A stretch of 38,976 nucleotides of DNA from Candidatus Omnitrophota bacterium (GTDB lineage: Bacteria; Omnitrophota; Gorgyraeia; Gygaellales; Profunditerraquicolaceae): positions 1 through 38,976 of the forward strand of contig JAKLQX010000034.1 in NCBI GenBank assembly GCA_022013085.1, in the 5' to 3' direction. Positions 37,785 through 38,976 of the stretch are shown one piece after another (positions within the stretch are counted from its first letter, which is position 1; every line of letters begins with the position of its first letter). A program made the translations under genes and the position numbers. The notes under the pieces are model-generated. The model did not search any database. It was not told the DNA's origin and saw only the letters and a list, made by a program, of their open reading frames with translations.

Positions 37785-38822
37785 TTAAAGTTTTCTTAAC
37801 CTTGCCTCATTATTTCTAATCCAGTTAAAGATACCATTCAGGATCATTACTGCCGTCTTCTGAGGTTTCCATTTTAATTCTCGAGTAACTTTCTTGTTAT
37901 CCGTAAGATATACCGGAATATCTCCCGGACGGTTACGCAGGTCTCGGCCCACTTTAATCTTGTTACCGGTAATTTCCCGGCAAAGCGCGGTGGTTTCTGA
38001 TAAAGAAAGGCTTACCTCTATTGCGCCTCCGACATTATAAGTATTACCGCTTAACTTAGAAAGGCTATTTACCTGCAAGTCAATTAGCTGACAAAGATCA
38101 TCAACATGTAAAAGATCACGTACCTGCTTACCCTTGCCGCCAAAACCGATATATTTAAGCGATTTTTTAAAATAGTGAGCCAGCATCCAGTAAGTAAATA
38201 CACCCTGGTCAACTTTACCAAATTGCCATGGCCCGGCAACAACCCCGCAGCGATTCACAACCGCGTTAAGGCCGTATGCGGCAATATACTCATGAAGAAT
38301 AAATTCCGACGCAAGCTTAGTCACGCCATATAAAGTCTTTGGGCCGATTAAAGAAAAATCCGTGCTGATACCGGCAAAATGCGGCCATTGGAACCTGCTC
38401 TTTGATTCAAGCCGCCTGATCGCGTTTATTTTTTCATAGGGATAAACTCTGCTTGTAGAAAGAAAGACCATCCCCGCTTTACGCTTGCGACACAGCTCAA
38501 GGCAATTAACAGTGCCCATCAGGTTTGTATCAATAATATAAGCCGGATTCTGATAACCTACTAATACCGAAGGCTCAGCTGAGCATTCCAAAATTAAATC
38601 TATATCAAATTTCAGGCCTAAGTCTTTGAGGCGCCGGACATCCCCACGGATAAATTTAATGTTGTTTTCTTTAAGCCGCGGCAAATTTAATTCACTTCCC
38701 TGGCGGACTAGATTATCTAACGCATAAACTTTTAAGTTAGGATATTTGTGCTTAAAATAGACAGCGAGGTTACTTCCGATAAATCCCGCACCACCAGTAA
38801 TTAAAATATTATTATATTCCAT
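37785..38822 (-). CDS. NAD-dependent epimerase/dehydratase (CDP-paratose 2-epimerase-like SDR)
   Basis: ILITGGAGFIGSNLAVYFK, LSTSRVYPYEKINAI, YGVTKLASEFILHEY, RDLLHVDDLCQLIDLQ. Confidence 0.85.
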   Translation of the reverse strand: MEYNNILITGGAGFIGSNLAVYFKHKYPNLKVYALDNLVRQGSELNLPRLKENNIKFIRGDVRRLKDLGLKFDIDLILECSAEPSVLVGYQNPAYIIDTNLMGTVNCLELCRKRKAGMVFLSTSRVYPYEKINAIRRLESKSRFQWPHFAGISTDFSLIGPKTLYGVTKLASEFILHEYIAAYGLNAVVNRCGVVAGPWQFGKVDQGVFTYWMLAHYFKKSLKYIGFGGKGKQVRDLLHVDDLCQLIDLQVNSLSKLSGNTYNVGGAIEVSLSLSETTALCREITGNKIKVGRDLRNRPGDIPVYLTDNKKVTRELKWKPQKTAVMILNGIFNWIRNNEARLRKL

Positions 38823-38917
38823 ATTTTCAACCGTATTTGTTCCATAACTGTTTATTTTCTATGGACTTACATACACTGTCGTTAGGTTCAAGGAACTAAT
38901 GCAACACCTTAATCTGC

Positions 38918-38923
38918 TATAAT
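38918..38923 (+). promoter_or_regulatory. Possible -10 box for a divergent plus-strand gene
   Basis: TATAAT 22 nt before an ATG; no good -35 seen. Confidence 0.35.
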
Positions 38924-38944
38924 AGTAGAAGAAAGGGGTTGCCA

Positions 38945-38976
38945 ATGATTGAATATCAAAGAATTACGCTAATGGA
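38945..38976 (+). CDS. Possible N-terminus of a divergent plus-strand gene (truncated by window end)
   Basis: AGAAAGGGGTTGCCA-ATG ATT GAA TAT CAA AGA ATT ACG CTA ATG: open frame with an SD-like AAAGGGG; too short to identify. Confidence 0.35.
   Translation, partial: MIEYQRITLM

Noticed and set aside
38881-38923. TTC-AAG-GAA palindrome near the divergent promoter as an operator
   Set aside because: Imperfect, short, single occurrence; insufficient support.

Overview
The window is a nearly gap-free stretch of bacterial housekeeping genes, almost all on the minus strand. Read along the minus strand (right to left) it contains: an NAD-dependent epimerase; recA-recX-alaS; a histidine run (hisD, hisB, hisH, hisA, a peptidoglycan-binding lipoprotein, hisF, hisI); trpE, rpsP, yajC, a secD-secF fusion, a very short mfd, a SurA/PpiC-type protein, pdxA and rsmA; then tRNA-Thr, rpmG, tRNA-Trp, secE, nusG, rplK, rplA, rplJ, rplL, rpoB, rpoC, rpsL, rpsG, fusA, tuf and the S10 operon down to the first codons of rpsC. 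The EF-Tu effector loop and the genome style suggest a PVC/Omnitrophota-like lineage; this is inference only. The gene content is ordinary. The unusual signal is in and between the genes: several families of structured palindromic repeats. They include (i) a bipartite two-hairpin element with conserved internal loops, changing but still paired stems, and both orientations; (ii) a 13-bp stem that begins at or within 2 nt of the upstream stop codon and pairs with the Shine-Dalgarno and start codon of the next gene (rplK/rplA, secE/nusG, hisF/hisI); (iii) palindromes carried in frame inside conserved proteins (rplC, pdxA, alaS, recX, recA); and (iv) an AAGT repeat phased at 10 nt between rplL and rpoB. 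A compact Mfd lacking several canonical domains is also notable. All calls come from reading the sequence and the supplied ORFs; no searches or folding programs were run.
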